64,000 nt of DNA, from positions 46,757,307 to 46,821,306 of the forward strand of contig OW387141.1 in the NCBI GenBank assembly GCA_936440205.1. Reading direction: 5' to 3'. The DNA comes from Lepidonotus clava (Eukaryota; Annelida; Polychaeta; Phyllodocida; Polynoidae). The notes under the pieces are model-generated. The model was not told the DNA's origin. It worked only from the letters and a program-made list of their open reading frames with translations, and did not search any database. The position numbers and the translations under genes were made by a program. Below are positions 10,991-23,291 of the stretch, piece after piece; within the stretch, counting starts at the first letter, position 1, and each line of letters begins with the position of its first letter.

Positions 10991-13900
10991 GTGAGAACCT
11001 TGTGTTTCTATGTACTACTCAGCCTGCTGCCCTACTAAAGGTGCTTTTCCATAGCTGTGTTTCGGAGCATTTTTGGGAGTCCCTAGTTATATCTATATAA
11101 TATTGAAGCTATTGGTGGGGACTCCCTCAATCAGTCATGTCTTTAGTAATCTGATTCTCTTTGTTCTTAATGACTGGTTACACAATGGCATGTTCAGCTG
11201 TTGAAGGGTATTGTCCTACAATTGCTGTGAGAATCAGGCAGTGTGAGAACCCAGAAGTGGGTTACATAACCACTGCCTGTTCCAAACAGTCCTCACCCCT
11301 TCACATGAGGACCTCCACTGTCACCTGCAGGTGGGCAGATCTAGGTATGTGAGTGATAGGTAATTCAGTACATGGCAGTAGGCTAGTAGAAGCCCCTTTC
11401 CTAAACCCCTCCCTGAGTTGTGTGTGACAGCAGGAGTGGTGGTGGTGATCACTACTGGCAGCCTGTATAGCCTTCTGGTTATAGGAAGGCCTTCAGTTTA
11501 TTGAGGGACGACCCTGGCTCATGCATGAGCAAAACTTTGTAGCTCTTTTGCTTCTTGTTTTCTATATAGGGTATGCAGAGGCTATCCAGAATTCCATATA
11601 TGGAAAAACGTATAGCCTTCACATACCTTACATGGAAAAAACGCACCCACAATGCACATATAGAAAAGCACCCATAGTACAGACCTAGAGAGCACTAAGC
11701 AATAGTCTCTCAAGCCAAGGCCACTGTTTCTCAAAGTGAATCTGTGCATCAGCAGCCATTTTCTGTGAGAATTCCACCCTGTTTCCCATCATGCTTTGGG
11801 TCTGCTGGTTCATGGTAGGTAGGACCATATTCAAGTCAGCAGCCCAACAACCATCACAAGGTTATCCGTACTAATTACTTTAGGCCAATAAAATATCTCA
11901 GATTACATTATACAAATATTTGCTATATATCTGTCTCAATATTTCTAAAACAAATAGAAGATAGCAAAAGTATACAGAAACAAACTGAAATAATCCCAAA
12001 ACTGCTAGTTCCCATTGGTTTCGCCAGTGTAGGCTGTTGCTAGGTGTGAGATCCTTATCAGTATGCCATGCGTTGGTGACAACAACTGCCTGGATACCAC
12101 TGTTAAGACATGGGTAGAGGGGACGGGAAAATATAAAACCTCACATGAAATGCTAAATATTCACCCCTCAACCATCAAACTTTCACAGTATTTTGTTTCA
12201 GCTGAGTGAAAGTATTAATCTATAAAACATGGTTGCACACCGACCAGGTTTCTCTGGGTACCACAAAGTTTAATCCTTAGCCATTGTGTCTATGGGGTTG
12301 TATATATAATCACCAAACATGGCTGTCACTGGACCCTTCAGCAGTGCCACCTACGCGAAAGTGTCCAGATAACCGACCCAAAGAATTACAATTACCTAAA
12401 TTATGCAATGTTTGATAATAATATGTATACACGCTTAAGGCTTGTCAACATATTACCCAGCATATGTGCATATTGATCTAGGTAAGTATGCCGGTGAACT
12501 AAAAGAAAGATGATGTCCCTGGTGGGGAGAATAATGGTTCTCCCGTGGCAATTAATGATTGCTCTAGTTGTAATTGAGCCATACGTTTGCCTACCATTGT
12601 ACTCAGGTTGGATCTGCCTAATTAGGCAAGGAGAGGACACACCATGTAATCTGAACCTAGCTTAATTATGGTTCACATCATTGTTATAAGTCCTAGTTTT
12701 GCCTTGGAATTGTTTACATTATATTTTTTTGAAGTTTTTTTGACCGATCTTCTTTCATTTAATTATGACAGTTGCTTTCATAATGTTTAACCTGGACGTT
12801 TACACATTACATGAAAATAAGCAGCTGGTAATCTTCATCATAAACTCAAGGCATTATTACACTACAAGACTTGAGCTGCAATATATGCACATATCAGAGA
12901 TAAAATACTTTGTGACACATATGCGAGATACTCTAAATTGCCAATGTTAAACACTTTAATCACTCCTTTATGCAAAGTGTCTCTAATATCATCATATCAT
13001 GTGATATCATAACCCAAGTTGTGTAGTGTAATACCGCCTTAAAGACAGTCCCAAGAGTTTTCTGAATGTTCTCAATAACCTAATGACAGTCCTGACAATA
13101 TTTCTAGCATTGTATGTTCTCTGGCCTGTATATATAGGGGGGTGACGTAGGGTATGCGTCATCCCGCCCCCCCCCCCCCAAGCTGAGCTAGGTCTACCTA
13201 CATGGAAAAATAAAAAGTTTTCCCTCTATATGGATGTTAAGATGGAGAACCCGTAATGCAAGTTGTAAACTATTAATTTAGATGTTCAGACATGAGCAAA
13301 AACTCTGAGACAAGTTTCCCGCTATCCTACAGTAATGGGAAATCAGGTTAAAAAATAAGCTGTATATATAATTGAGGTTGAAATTACATGCTAATCCTGT
13401 TTTGCATGTTCACTAATACATTTATCACCTAAAATGACTAAAAAGGTCCACTTGCCTAAATGATCATCCCCCATGGAAGGTTCTGGATACTGGTCTTCTT
13501 CTAATGAAGGGTGTACATTTTATTGTTAGAAATTTTGCCCGAATTCACTTCAGATATGATTATAACAATTAACGCAAGCATATCTATCAGCTGCAGAATG
13601 TGTCAACCAAACTTGAGGATGAGTCAAGGGCCACCTGTGCATGACTGGTCCTCTTATTAGTTTTTGGAAAGTGATATTTCTAAGAACCATGCAATAACCT
13701 CTTTATAAGTATTTTTTTATACAATAGCAGGTACCAGGCCAAGTGATGGCTTTAAACATACTTTTCTTTCTTGAAATACTCTAATGACAAGTTAATATGA
13801 ACTACATGAAGAAGTTATCTATTTTTAGAAATATACAATGTATGAAACATTGTGCTTGAAATACTTTGACACTGCAAAGAGGACAAGACAACAACAAAAA

Positions 13901-16900
13901 TATTAGCTTGCTGTGTATTTGGTATGACGTCATCTCCTGCCATTGACATCATCTCCCGCCTTTGAGCTTGTGCTTCTGACAACCTCCTTTACCATGTTGG
14001 ATATTTTGTCCTGTAGCAGTGGGCCATGATGATGAAGACCACAGTGCACCTTCATATAAAAGGCCTAGAAACGGAAAAGAAGTTGCCATTTTTGCACACC
14101 ACATTTTGGTATACTTTTCTTGTAGTATAGATGTTGCTCTTTTAGAAAATCCAAAGTTCTTGGGGGCCTTCCATTAAGTACGTACGCAACTAGGGGGGGT
14201 GGGGGGTCTGATATTTCTGAAAATTTGCGTACGTTCCTATACAAATCCAATGCGTATTTTAGGCCAAGGGGGGGTGGGGGGGTCTAAAATTTGAGAAATT
14301 TTGCGTACGTACTAAATGGAAGGCCCCTTGAAAAAATATTTGATAAGGCGGGAGAAATGGCTGGTTACTATGGCAACCAATACAAAAATCATGCAATTCT
14401 AAAATGAGCAGTCTTTGGGTCATATCTCTCTTAATATCTAAGATAAAATCCCCATTGCCTTACAACTCACTTATGGAGCATTACTACATGCATAAAGGTG
14501 TTGCAATGCATATATATGCATGTGTAAGTACATATCTAGAGTCACCAAACTGACCTAAACCACCTGTATTTTGTGTATGCATTCATTTGATACTGAAAAA
14601 GTAGGAGTATTTTAGAACTCTATACACAGCTTGCTAAGCAGTACTAGAGTTCTAGAGCTACAGATGGTCATGCTAATGACTTCACCATCCCACCCGCTTG
14701 GGCCATGCATATATGTATAGAAGGATGTCTATGTTATCTTCCATCAGTGGACCATGTTGTTCACAATGATGATTATGTTGTCAACAGTGGTGGGCCATGG
14801 TATATCATATAAAATGATGGCTGTTATTTAGTGAGGGCCATGGTGCTTACAATGATGGTTATGATGTTCCAAAGCAATAGGTCATAACATATACAATAAT
14901 GGCTATGTTATCCTACAGCAGGAGGCCATGGTGAGAACAACGATGGTTATGTTTTCCTGCAGCAGTGGGCCACAGTGTATACAATAATGGCTGCTGCCTT
15001 TGGAGATGACCATGTAACCATAAAAGTGAATCCCCATGAGACACTTAGTTGCCGACAATTAGCTGTAATCCGTCAATGACTAGTTGTGACACGTTGACAC
15101 ATCTTCATCATTGATAATTTACAGCTAGTCGTCCATGACTAGCCAAATATTGGAAATGTCCTATTTTTTTCACCTTATTTGCTGATGATTAGGGTGTCTA
15201 TTGACCAGACATTATGGCACCAGTGTGATTGACCTTGGTCGTCAGCGAATAGATGCACTATTCACCTCGCAGAGATCAAGTATGAATAAATCTTTGTCCT
15301 TTCCTGTCCTTCAGGTGACCGGATCTTGGGGGACACCTTCTGTCAGTTCCAGGGTCTGTTTGGGGAGGTGACTATCGGCGTTTGGAGGTGGGGCCTCGTC
15401 ATCGCCTCCTGTGAAAGGTAAGCCTATAGGGGGTTTTACACTATGCGATATGAGCTGAGATATGACAATATTAAAGTAAAGTTGTACATATTAGAGTTGA
15501 AATCTTTTGTTTGATATGTGTGACAAACTCCGAAGTGTCAATTTTTTTAATGATTATATCGCCCCTGTATGTGAATTGTCTCTGATATATGCATATCACA
15601 ACGATATCGCTGCTCAAGTCACACATGTGTTAACAGGCCTTATCGCTGTTCACTGCTGTGGGAATACATTAGTATGACTATGATAAAGTATGTCTTGTAA
15701 ATAAAGGATGATCCATTTGTCAAGATGAGGATAGATGAGGATTATTTCAAAAGAATTAGATCTATGTGTTTAAAAGGTGACTAAACTACGAATAGGTAGA
15801 AGTTTTATTTCCCAATTCATTATGCATGAATGCTGTAATACACATAGATATATTACTCAATTTTGATACTATAATTATAGCTGTGTGAGCAACTTGACAT
15901 AAATTTTCCTTCCAACTCAGTGGCAGATCCACAGAGGGCAGGGGGTGTTGTGGCGGTGCAGGGGGCATGCAAACCCCATATTTTGGGCAAAATATTGACT
16001 CTTTCGAAAAATTCTCAATAGAAACTATTATAATACAAAATATTAGATATGTGCGGATAACAGTTAATAGATATTCATTGACGGTTTTCCATCATGGTAG
16101 ACCACAAGTAATGCAAGAATTTATGAAAATCTATATATGGTTAAGCCATGTGAACTACCAATATTGCCCAGTATGTATCTTGATCTAAGCTAGTCTGCAG
16201 GTAAAATACTGTTAATCAGCTATCCGTGGTAGAGTTAATTGCTGGTCTACCTGTTACTCTGCCCCCAATGGTACAATAATGTTCTTGCTAATTATTCAAC
16301 ATTAGCACGTACTTAGGCGTATTGCTGCTGGAGCTAGATTTTATCATCCCAAATGGAAGCCAGTCCCTTGAACCTCAATTAGCTGTGATTGCATACTTGC
16401 AATTAATAGAATCCCAATTTCTTTACTATAGAAATAATCATCACCCACCAACCTAAAGACATTGTGCACGTGACGTCACACATGTCAAATTGGGATGGCC
16501 GCCATATTGGTGATCAATTTAGATTTATCATTATTAACAATTCTAAAGTAGTTATGATATATAGTTTTGTCTATTTCATCAAAAGACATCTCAATGAATC
16601 ATGATAAATAATTATTATCTCTAGTTGTGGATATATCTAATAACCATATGAGTGTGGTGACCACATGGTGTTCACCAAATTCTGGTCAAGTGACCCTGTG
16701 TGCACAAGGTCTATTAACTATCATACGAAAGCCTATCTTATACCAATTAAACACAGAAGAATTGCAAGCAAATTATCTAACATGATGAGCATGAAATTTT
16801 GAGTGAATCAGTAGTTATCTCAAGTGAATTGTCAGTGAATTGCAACTGAAATGCTTGTAGCGTGTGATGTACCCTTTCAGTCGGGGATCTTGCAGACAGT

Positions 16901-19900
16901 ATTTATGGGGATTTAACTGTACTTTCATTAATTGTTGATGTTTCTTTCACTCTAGGTACCTCAGATTGCTGGACCCCTACGAACACCAGTCTTACTTCTC
17001 CTTATTGAACACAAAGCTGATCATTGGGGGGATGGTACTGCTGTTGTTCGTCATCCACATGGGGCCCGTGTATGGCTGGGGCGAGTACTCCACATTCAGA
17101 GGTCAGTTCATATAAATGTGCTACATTACTGTTGTAAACTCTGTTTGAAAATTGGTCAAAAACTCAACATGCAGAGGTTAGCTCACAATATGTGCTAAAT
17201 ATTGTGGTAAACTTTGTTTATGAATAGGGCAAGTACTCCACATTCAGAGGTCAGTTCAAACAATTTTGCTGTACCTTGAGTACAGTTCAGGGGTCAAAAT
17301 ATTCATTAAAGGAAACTAAAACAAATATGATTGACAACACTTTTCTAAACTCAGGTAAGTATATATAATATATATTGTTAAGGTCAGTTGTAAAGTATTT
17401 ACTGTGAAAACTAGTTCAAACCAAAGTAGAATTCCTCGAGAGATTTCCATTTCCATTTGTTTGTAAACAAACCCCATTTTTTGCAGATCCACTTTAATTG
17501 AGTTGAGCAAGAAAAATGTGTTTTTGATGATTTTCTACCATAGTTCAGGGTTTACATCTTTACAGGGACCAGTAATAGGGACAAGGAATGGATTTCCATG
17601 ATTATTTGAGTTTGCAAAATTTTGTTAAATTTATTGTTTTGTGTTCTCTTTAATACTGTGTTTAGTTCTGTTTGGGTTCATGTTATGTTATTGTGATGGC
17701 ACCAAAATAACGTGGCTAAAACCTACCATTGTAACATTCTTGTATTGTTTGTTTTCGTTCTTTCACTTAAAGCTACTACTATTGTAATATTCTGCATTGG
17801 TAAAGGCTCAACTTCACTAAAATGCAACGTTTTCATAACATTCTGATTTGGTGAGCCTCAACCTGAAATCCCTGGATTGCCCCTGCCATCAAAATTGTTT
17901 CAAATTTAATACACCATGGCGGTGCCACCTTATTGAAAAAAAATGCATACCATCTTATTGAAAAAAATGTTTATATATCCTTGTTTTTGCAGGTAAACTG
18001 GACCTAACGCTGACCATCAAGGAGAACACCTCTACCCTGGGCCCAGAGGGTCTCCAGCTGGCCACAGCCTACCTCAACACACTGCCCCACACCCCAGACT
18101 CCCCCATCAGCAACCTCAGCACCTACCTTCAGGAGGTGAGAAAGGTTATCCTCCACAGGCCTCACCCTGGTCCCAGAGGACTCGTTCTCCCCCTGAGAGC
18201 CTCTTCAGGGGATGCCCTCACCTGCCTCTGGGCCCAGTACCTCAACGGGTCTCTGGTGGAGAGTGTACAAGACCTGCTCCTCTCCAACTTGTCCTCAGCT
18301 ATCCCCGGGGTGCCTGAGTTTGAATTGGCAGCATCGATAGAGAGAGAAGATTTCCTGGTGTACAGAGACATCTATATTCCTTATCAGGGTAAGTTAACAC
18401 GCAGTAGAGAATTCAGGGGATTGTCATTGAAGAAAAAGGTTTGCAAGGGGGTTGGGGGGTCGCATAAAGACTAAGCCCAAAACCAACGAGGGCAATTTGG
18501 CCCTCGCCTATCACATTTCTCCTTGACTACCAACCAGTGTGCCATCTTGAAATTTAGATGTATTAATCTGAATCAGCTCAGAATTTGGCCAATAGTTTTG
18601 ACAGATAGGGTCAATTTATTGGGTTTGGAGAAAATTACCTTGTGGATAATAGAATTGAATCATTGCTGCCTTGGTATTAAAACGTTTCTCCCTAGCAGAG
18701 ACACACAGGCGTAAGTTCACCCTTTTTGTGTACTTAAATTTAAAGGGGGGAATGGAAGGCACCTCTGCCATATGATCTATCCCTGTCATATAAGTAATAG
18801 GTTATCCATATGTAAATGGCATGTAAAACTGTTAACTGGGCTTATTACTCATAGTTCATCAGGAAACTTGTACACAGGCCAAACGTCTATTGCGCTAGGT
18901 CGATCAGACCATAGATATCGAGAAAGCATTCTATATCTGTGGTCAGACAGAGCTAAATCAAAGTGTCAATCAGCTGCAAATCGGTATAAGCTTACCCTGT
19001 TATTGTTAGGCTTTGCATCCATATACATCTTGTTTTCCTTTTTGAGCGAATCCTCACAGGTTTTTTTTGTGATTTGTGTAAAGTAAGCAATTCATGCTAT
19101 ATTCAATGTAGGATGAGTTACATGGTCTAATACACGCTATCTTGCATGCTTCACAACAAGCAATTATCAGTTATTCTAAGTGTTTTTTGGTGAGGCATAT
19201 TTAGTTGTCGCCATTCATGAAGAAACACTATATAAAAGTAATATCAATCACTAGACATGGACTATAAAATCTTTTTATTCCTGTTAACATTGTCAAATTG
19301 ATATAACTTCACCAGGGTTATCTTTGTGGTTTATTTTGACCTTATATCTAGAACTCAAATGTAAACTATGTATGCACCATGGAATTTTTACTGATGGTTA
19401 AAATTTGGTCTTTTTCAGAGTGTGCTATGTGCAGTTTCGATTACAGCACTGTCAACAACCACGTGTATGTATTCATCGGCTTTACTTGGCTAACATGCCT
19501 TCTCCTGCCCCTGCTAATAACAGCAGGCTGCTACACACGCCTCTTCTGGGCCGGCATCCACAGAACATGCATAGTCACCCAGGAAGGGAAAACTCAAGAG
19601 GACATTCTTTGGATGTGGGTCTTTGCCTGCACAAGCTTCATGTCTATAGCATGTGCCGTGGCATTGGCCGTCATCAGTTTTCTGGGTGGACATGGAGTCT
19701 ACATTCCTGCACAGGTCCACTTTGCTTTAATGTCCCTCGTCTACTCCAACCCCTGCCTGCTTGGTATTTTCTACATTATCACAGTTCGGATGTTAAACAC
19801 TCAGTTGAATGGTGGTTCATGCTGCTACAATTGTTGTTCGCGGACTCGGCATAAGCCTCCGGTATTAAGTGAGACCTGTCAACGGCTTCTATCTCTTACT

Positions 19901-20964
19901 CATGACCCTCAGATGAGAGGGTCATTCCAGTCTACCATAAGTGCAGTCTGGCTGATCGCCAGGGTGTCAGTCTCCAGTGCAGCACCCTCAACCTCAATGC
20001 TGGAGACGGACGTGTAGGAGACCTTTTGAGTTCATCCCAATACCCACTAGGAGACTTTGAACATTAGCGGTCATGTTTTCTTCTGATCCCCAATCAGTAT
20101 GGTATACTGAAATGTGTATGTTTGATCAGAATCACTGGGAACATCGCTGGACAATATGCCTTGCGATCTTATCAAACATGTTCATTTCAGGATACAGATG
20201 GGCAATCAGGGGAAACATGATTGCTGAGGCCCAGAGTGTCCTAGTGGGTATGGGGCTTAAAAGAGCACAGGTTTTGTTGAGCAGACAGTCAAATTTATAC
20301 TCAGGACTTAGCAAGACAGCCACACTGCCCAGCCCAAAGAAACTTGATTGTTAGAGTCAGTGTCAGAATTTGCCAACTAAAATGATTACTTCTTTATGAC
20401 CTTTGCAACAGTAGTGATGTGATTGGGCAGATCCCACAGACAAGCAGTTTCACACTCGTGTCCAAACTTTCACACTTACAATGCTCATCATCTCATTTAT
20501 GTCTGTAATGTATTGATTATATATTATTTTATTTGAAAAAAGTCAAGCCATTCTCCCTGGTTGACGTGGTATGTCATAGGTCTCTGCGATCTGCAAACAT
20601 CAGGAACATTAAATTTATTTTGATTACCACACCCCTCTGCGACCTGGCCCCTTGCAAAATTATTCAACATGTGGAATATTTTCATACAGTACCTGTGTGA
20701 TTCAGGTTGAGATTGCTTGCTAAAAGGATCCCAAAGGACCTCAATTCTTAGTGTGAATGCTATGTGTTCAATTTTGCAAGCTTGCATCATTTTGTCACAT
20801 CAGAGATTACTTGTGAATGCATGAGATAAGTTTTCATAGGTCTCTACAACAGAAACATCGCGCAGAGTGAATGGAGCTTCAGGGAGATTGGCCAGGAGAG
20901 CTATGGAGAGAAGCCTTATGACTGTGCCTTCTGCCTGAGGCACTCAGTATTACGTTTCAACTAA
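10726..20964 (+). CDS. Class A GPCR, prostanoid-receptor-like, six coding exons
   Basis: Predicted 459-residue seven-pass plasma-membrane receptor. Exons: 10726-10990, 15315-15417, 16956-17101, 17993-18388, 19419-19763, 20840-20964; all junctions are GT-AG and keep frame. TM1 is about residues 28-49, TM2 57-85, TM3 93-123 with conserved Cys98 and the ERY motif (122-124, the DRY equivalent), TM4 142-164, TM5 319-345, TM6 365-392, TM7 400-421 with SNP. The ERY, the WGEYS phrase after TM4 and the CSFDY before TM5 recall the GRYxxQYPGTWCF segment of prostanoid receptors. Extracellular loop 2 is very long (about 165-318) with sequons at N183, N256, N212 and N270; a further sequon is at N11. Ligand and G-protein coupling cannot be told. 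The start is the first in-frame ATG after a good acceptor. An alternative end is given separately. Confidence 0.75.
12848..13041. mobile_element. MITE with TATTACACTAC ends
   Basis: Ends AGGCATTATTACACTACA and GTGTAGTGTAATACCGCCTT are inverted. Relatives lie at 40227-40395 and, interrupted, near 27016-27290; a weaker one starts near 15427. Confidence 0.65.
14164..14325. mobile_element. Foldback MITE with GTACGTACGCAA ends
   Basis: Terminal inverted repeats GGCCTTCCATTAAGTACGTA and TACGTACTAAATGGAAGGCC, with repeated G-tracts inside. A decayed relative lies at about 41286-41410. No coding capacity. Confidence 0.75.
14740..15000. repeat. Intronic minisatellite, about 55-bp unit
   Basis: About five units of GTGGGCCATGGT...ACAATGATGGCTATGTT...CAGCA. 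The same array precedes exon 2 of the second copy (32590-32830), so it is older than the gene duplication. Confidence 0.7.
15315..15417 (+). CDS. GPCR exon 2 (loop 1 and TM3)
   Basis: Opens after CCTTCAG and ends at GAAAG|GTAAGC. It encodes GDRILGDTFCQF and most of TM3, ending inside the ERY motif. Confidence 0.8.
16454..16723. mobile_element. TA-flanked MITE, short copy
   Basis: Inverted ends (AGACATTGTGCACGTGA / TGTGCACAAGGTCT) flanked by TA. It is the unfilled relative of 21848-22685 and shows what that element looked like before a second transposon landed in it. Confidence 0.65.
16956..17101 (+). CDS. GPCR exon 3 (end of TM3 to TM4)
   Basis: Opens after CACTCTAG, completes ERY and encodes the second intracellular loop and TM4 (TKLIIGGMVLLLFVIHMG) plus GWGEYSTF. 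Ends AGAG|GTCAGT. Confidence 0.8.
17306..17653 (+). mobile_element. TTAA-flanked MITE, copy 2
   Basis: In GPCR intron 3. TTAA lies at both ends and the internal landmarks match the copies at 5770 and 58287. The terminal repeats are more decayed than in the other two. No counterpart was noticed at the same place in the second gene copy. Confidence 0.65.
17993..18388 (+). CDS. GPCR exon 4 (long extracellular loop 2)
   Basis: A 396-nt exon lying entirely within extracellular loop 2 (residues 172-303). Both ends are phase 1, so it could be skipped without changing frame. It has a markedly different, G+C-rich codon use and four N-glycosylation sequons. The loop may be a captured domain; I recognise no family in it. 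Confidence 0.75.
19419..20017 (+). CDS. GPCR exon 5 (TM5 to TM7) with read-through end
   Basis: Opens after TTTTTCAG and encodes CSFDY, TM5, TM6 and TM7. A donor at 19763|19764 (CTTG|GTATTT) leads to exon 6. If it is not used, the frame stays open to a stop at 20017, giving a 502-residue form with a Cys- and Ser-rich tail (SCCYNCCS). Either end is possible; the spliced form places LYNRN right after SNPCLLG. Confidence 0.7.
20840..20964 (+). CDS. GPCR exon 6 (C-terminal tail)
   Basis: Follows the acceptor TTTTCATAG and is open for 40 codons to TAA. It joins exon 5 in frame and reads LYNRNIAQSEWSFREIG onwards, ending CLRHSVLRFN. It is too short to stand out alone; support comes from the frame match, the coding-like composition and a plausible junction with TM7. 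A weak, transposon-split counterpart is seen in the second gene copy near 40.2-40.44 kb. Confidence 0.6.
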
Positions 20965-21170
20965 GAGTTATCCATATAGTATACATTGCTTAATACTCTT
21001 ATTTATGTTCACTTTGTTTCATGGACTATTGAATTCATCATGGAGTCATGAATGTTCATCAACCAAACTGTTAACAGTCTGAAATATACTTGTTCGTTAT
21101 TACCATAAGAGAATTGATATGTTCGTTATTTTCATAAGACAATTGATAATTATGCTATTAAGGTTGGCAA
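20965..21170. other. 3' flank of the GPCR gene
   Basis: A+T-rich, part of the possible 3' untranslated region. A similar stretch follows the second copy (40545-40735). Confidence 0.4.
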
Positions 21171-21847
21171 AGGTCCTATTATTCCTTACTTTAGGGTTGT
21201 GGATACCCATATTGGGTGCATCTAAACCACATGTTATATATTAAATCCCCTCTGAACACATTTATTTCTTATTAGGTACTGGTTGTATCAAAACGGGAAA
21301 TGAATAAAATGTGATATAATAAGGAGATATCATTCCTATTGTGTACATATACATGCACTGACCTATCCAACACATTATATTTTGGACACCCATATTGGGT
21401 GCATCAAACTCTGTATAGTATAATACATCCTATATGAACACATTGATTGGTACTTCTACCATTAGGCACTAGTGGTGTCAAAATGGTGAAACAAATAAGT
21501 TGCGATACAGTGAGGATATATCAATCCTTTTATTTTTAATATTATGCATCCACTGAACCATTCTAGACATCATATTGTAGACACCCATATTGGATGCATC
21601 TAAACCACATGTAATATATTAATTCCTGTCTGAACACATTGATTGACACTTCTCGTATTTGATACTGGTTATATCAACATGGTAAAACCAATAAAATGTG
21701 ATATAATGAGGAGATGTCAATCATATTGTCTTTATACATACATTTGATTATTCTCAATATACTATTGTAGACACCCATATTGGGTGCATCTAAACCACAT
21801 TTAATATATCAAATCCCCTCTGAACACATTGATTGACACTTCTCCTA

Positions 21848-22685
21848 TAGACCTTGTGCAGACAGGGACATGTGATCACCATATGGTTCCCACACCCATG
21901 GGGCTATTATATATGTCTACCTTGAAGAAATAGACAAAATTCTGCATCCTAGATTCTTTAGAATTGTGAATAATGATAAATTTTAATTGATCGCCAATAT
22001 GGCTTCCATCTTAACCCTTACACTGCCAGAGGCATCATGTGGGGCCCTATAGTAAAATCCCATAGGAACACCATTGAAAGAATGCAAATTATGCTTTCAG
22101 AATCTGAAAGAATTTTTCAGATATTCAAATTAGAACCAGAGATACAGGTATTTGAACATTGGACTATCAAGTCGCCAAAAAATATTAGAATTGCTATTCA
22201 AGAAACCATAAACAATGTACTAACATTTGAATTTGCTGTACTAATTATAAAATCATGAAAAATGGGTGAATTCATGTAAATAACATGATTTTCAATTTCC
22301 TCTAACTTTTCTTTCATTTATGATAATCAAAAACTGTCTTTTGCACAAAGGAGATAATGTTTTCATGTTACTCTTATAAAGTGTGTGATAGTAATTTTAT
22401 GAATTATTGGTAACCATGGTAACCTGCAAAGTACAATAGTACGGACAATTACTCCTCAGGAGAAATTTGGCTTATTGGCACAGTGCCAACATTTGGAACG
22501 TTTTTATCAAAATTATTGAAAAACGCTTTTCATCTGAAGAATCTAAACTAAATTTGAGTTTTAGGGAATTTATGCACTAATTTTTGTATTTTGGCCAATA
22601 TATCAGTAAATATCAGTTATATTGTGATATATCTGGCAGTGAAAGGGTTTATTTGGGAGGTGTGACATCATGTGCACAACGTCTA
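21848..22685. mobile_element. TA-flanked MITE containing another transposon
   Basis: Inverted ends AGACCTTGTGCA and TGCACAACGTCT flanked by TA, inserted into a satellite unit. The inner part 22011-22651 is a separate element. With it removed, the remainder aligns in reverse to 16454-16723. Confidence 0.7.
22011..22651. mobile_element. Non-autonomous piggyBac-like element, nested
   Basis: Ends CCCTTACACTGCCAGA and TCTGGCAGTGAAAGGG, flanked by TTAA on the left and TTTA on the right, which fits a TTAA target duplication with one change. It encodes no transposase; its longest frame (about 70 codons) shows nothing recognisable. Confidence 0.7.
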
Positions 22686-23082
22686 TTAGATACTGGTTAC
22701 ATCCAAATATGAAATGAATCGAATATGATAAAATGAGGATCTTTTTATACATACATTTCATTTTTCCAGACATATTTTTGAGACACCCATATTGGGTGCA
22801 TCAGACACTGTATAGCATATCACATCTTATATGAGTATGCATTGACATGTCCTTCCATTGTAGGAATCTGAGGATGTCATAATGGAAAATTGATAATGTC
22901 AGGTGAAATGAGAATATTTACTCTACATAAATTCCATATGTCAGATATGACACAATACCTTAGTTACCATGATATAACAAACATATCTTAGAAAAACATT
23001 GTTGAAGGTTTCAATCTATTCCATGTATATTTACAATGCTGTTTTGTTGAAAGAAACTATGGTAAATAGTTTCTCTTGTCTG

Positions 23083-23210
23083 TATCTCGAACATGTTTCA
23101 TGTTGACAAGGCTCTTTACTGTTTCATAAGTGAGCCTCTAGAGATTGTAAGCAGTGGTTTTTAACCAGTATCCCTTGACAGAAATAAAGGTTATACAACA
23201 GAACATCATT
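23083..23210 (+). terminator. Candidate polyadenylation region of the GPCR gene
   Basis: AATAAA at 23183-23188 is followed by a T-rich run. The block is conserved in the second copy (AATAAA at 44145-44150, same flanks). It would imply a 2.2-kb 3' UTR, which is long, so a repeat-derived signal is an alternative. Confidence 0.35.
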
Positions 23211-23291
23211 TGTATTGTCTTTTATTGTACATAATTATTATCTGTTACTGTCAGAAACGAGCCCCCATATCAGTTCTTCTTGGCTACCTCA

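Larger units (their letters stand above)
10991..15314 (+). other. GPCR intron 1
   Basis: 4.3 kb. It holds a MITE at 12848-13041 (ends AGGCATTATTACACTAC and its complement) that predates the gene duplication, since it recurs at 27010-27290; a short GGGGGGTGACGT...CCCGCCCCCC foldback at 13136-13181; a palindromic MITE at 14164-14325; and a roughly 55-bp minisatellite at 14740-15000. Confidence 0.6.
21171..22900. repeat. 190-bp satellite array, interrupted
   Basis: Units start with GACACCCATATTGGGTGCATC at about 21200, 21385, 21580, 21770 and, after a transposon insertion, 22785. Spacing is about 180-195 bp. One unit is retained in the second gene copy at 43738. No open frame is shared between units. 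Confidence 0.8.

Noticed and set aside
19405-19854. Second long frame overlapping GPCR exon 5
   Set aside because: Shadow frame of a real exon; the same shadow occurs in copy 2 because the exon is conserved.
20905-20964. GEKPYDCAFCLRH in GPCR exon 6 looks like a C2H2 zinc-finger linker and start
   Set aside because: There is no His pair at the right spacing and no neighbouring finger; the frame ends within 10 residues. Taken as coincidence.
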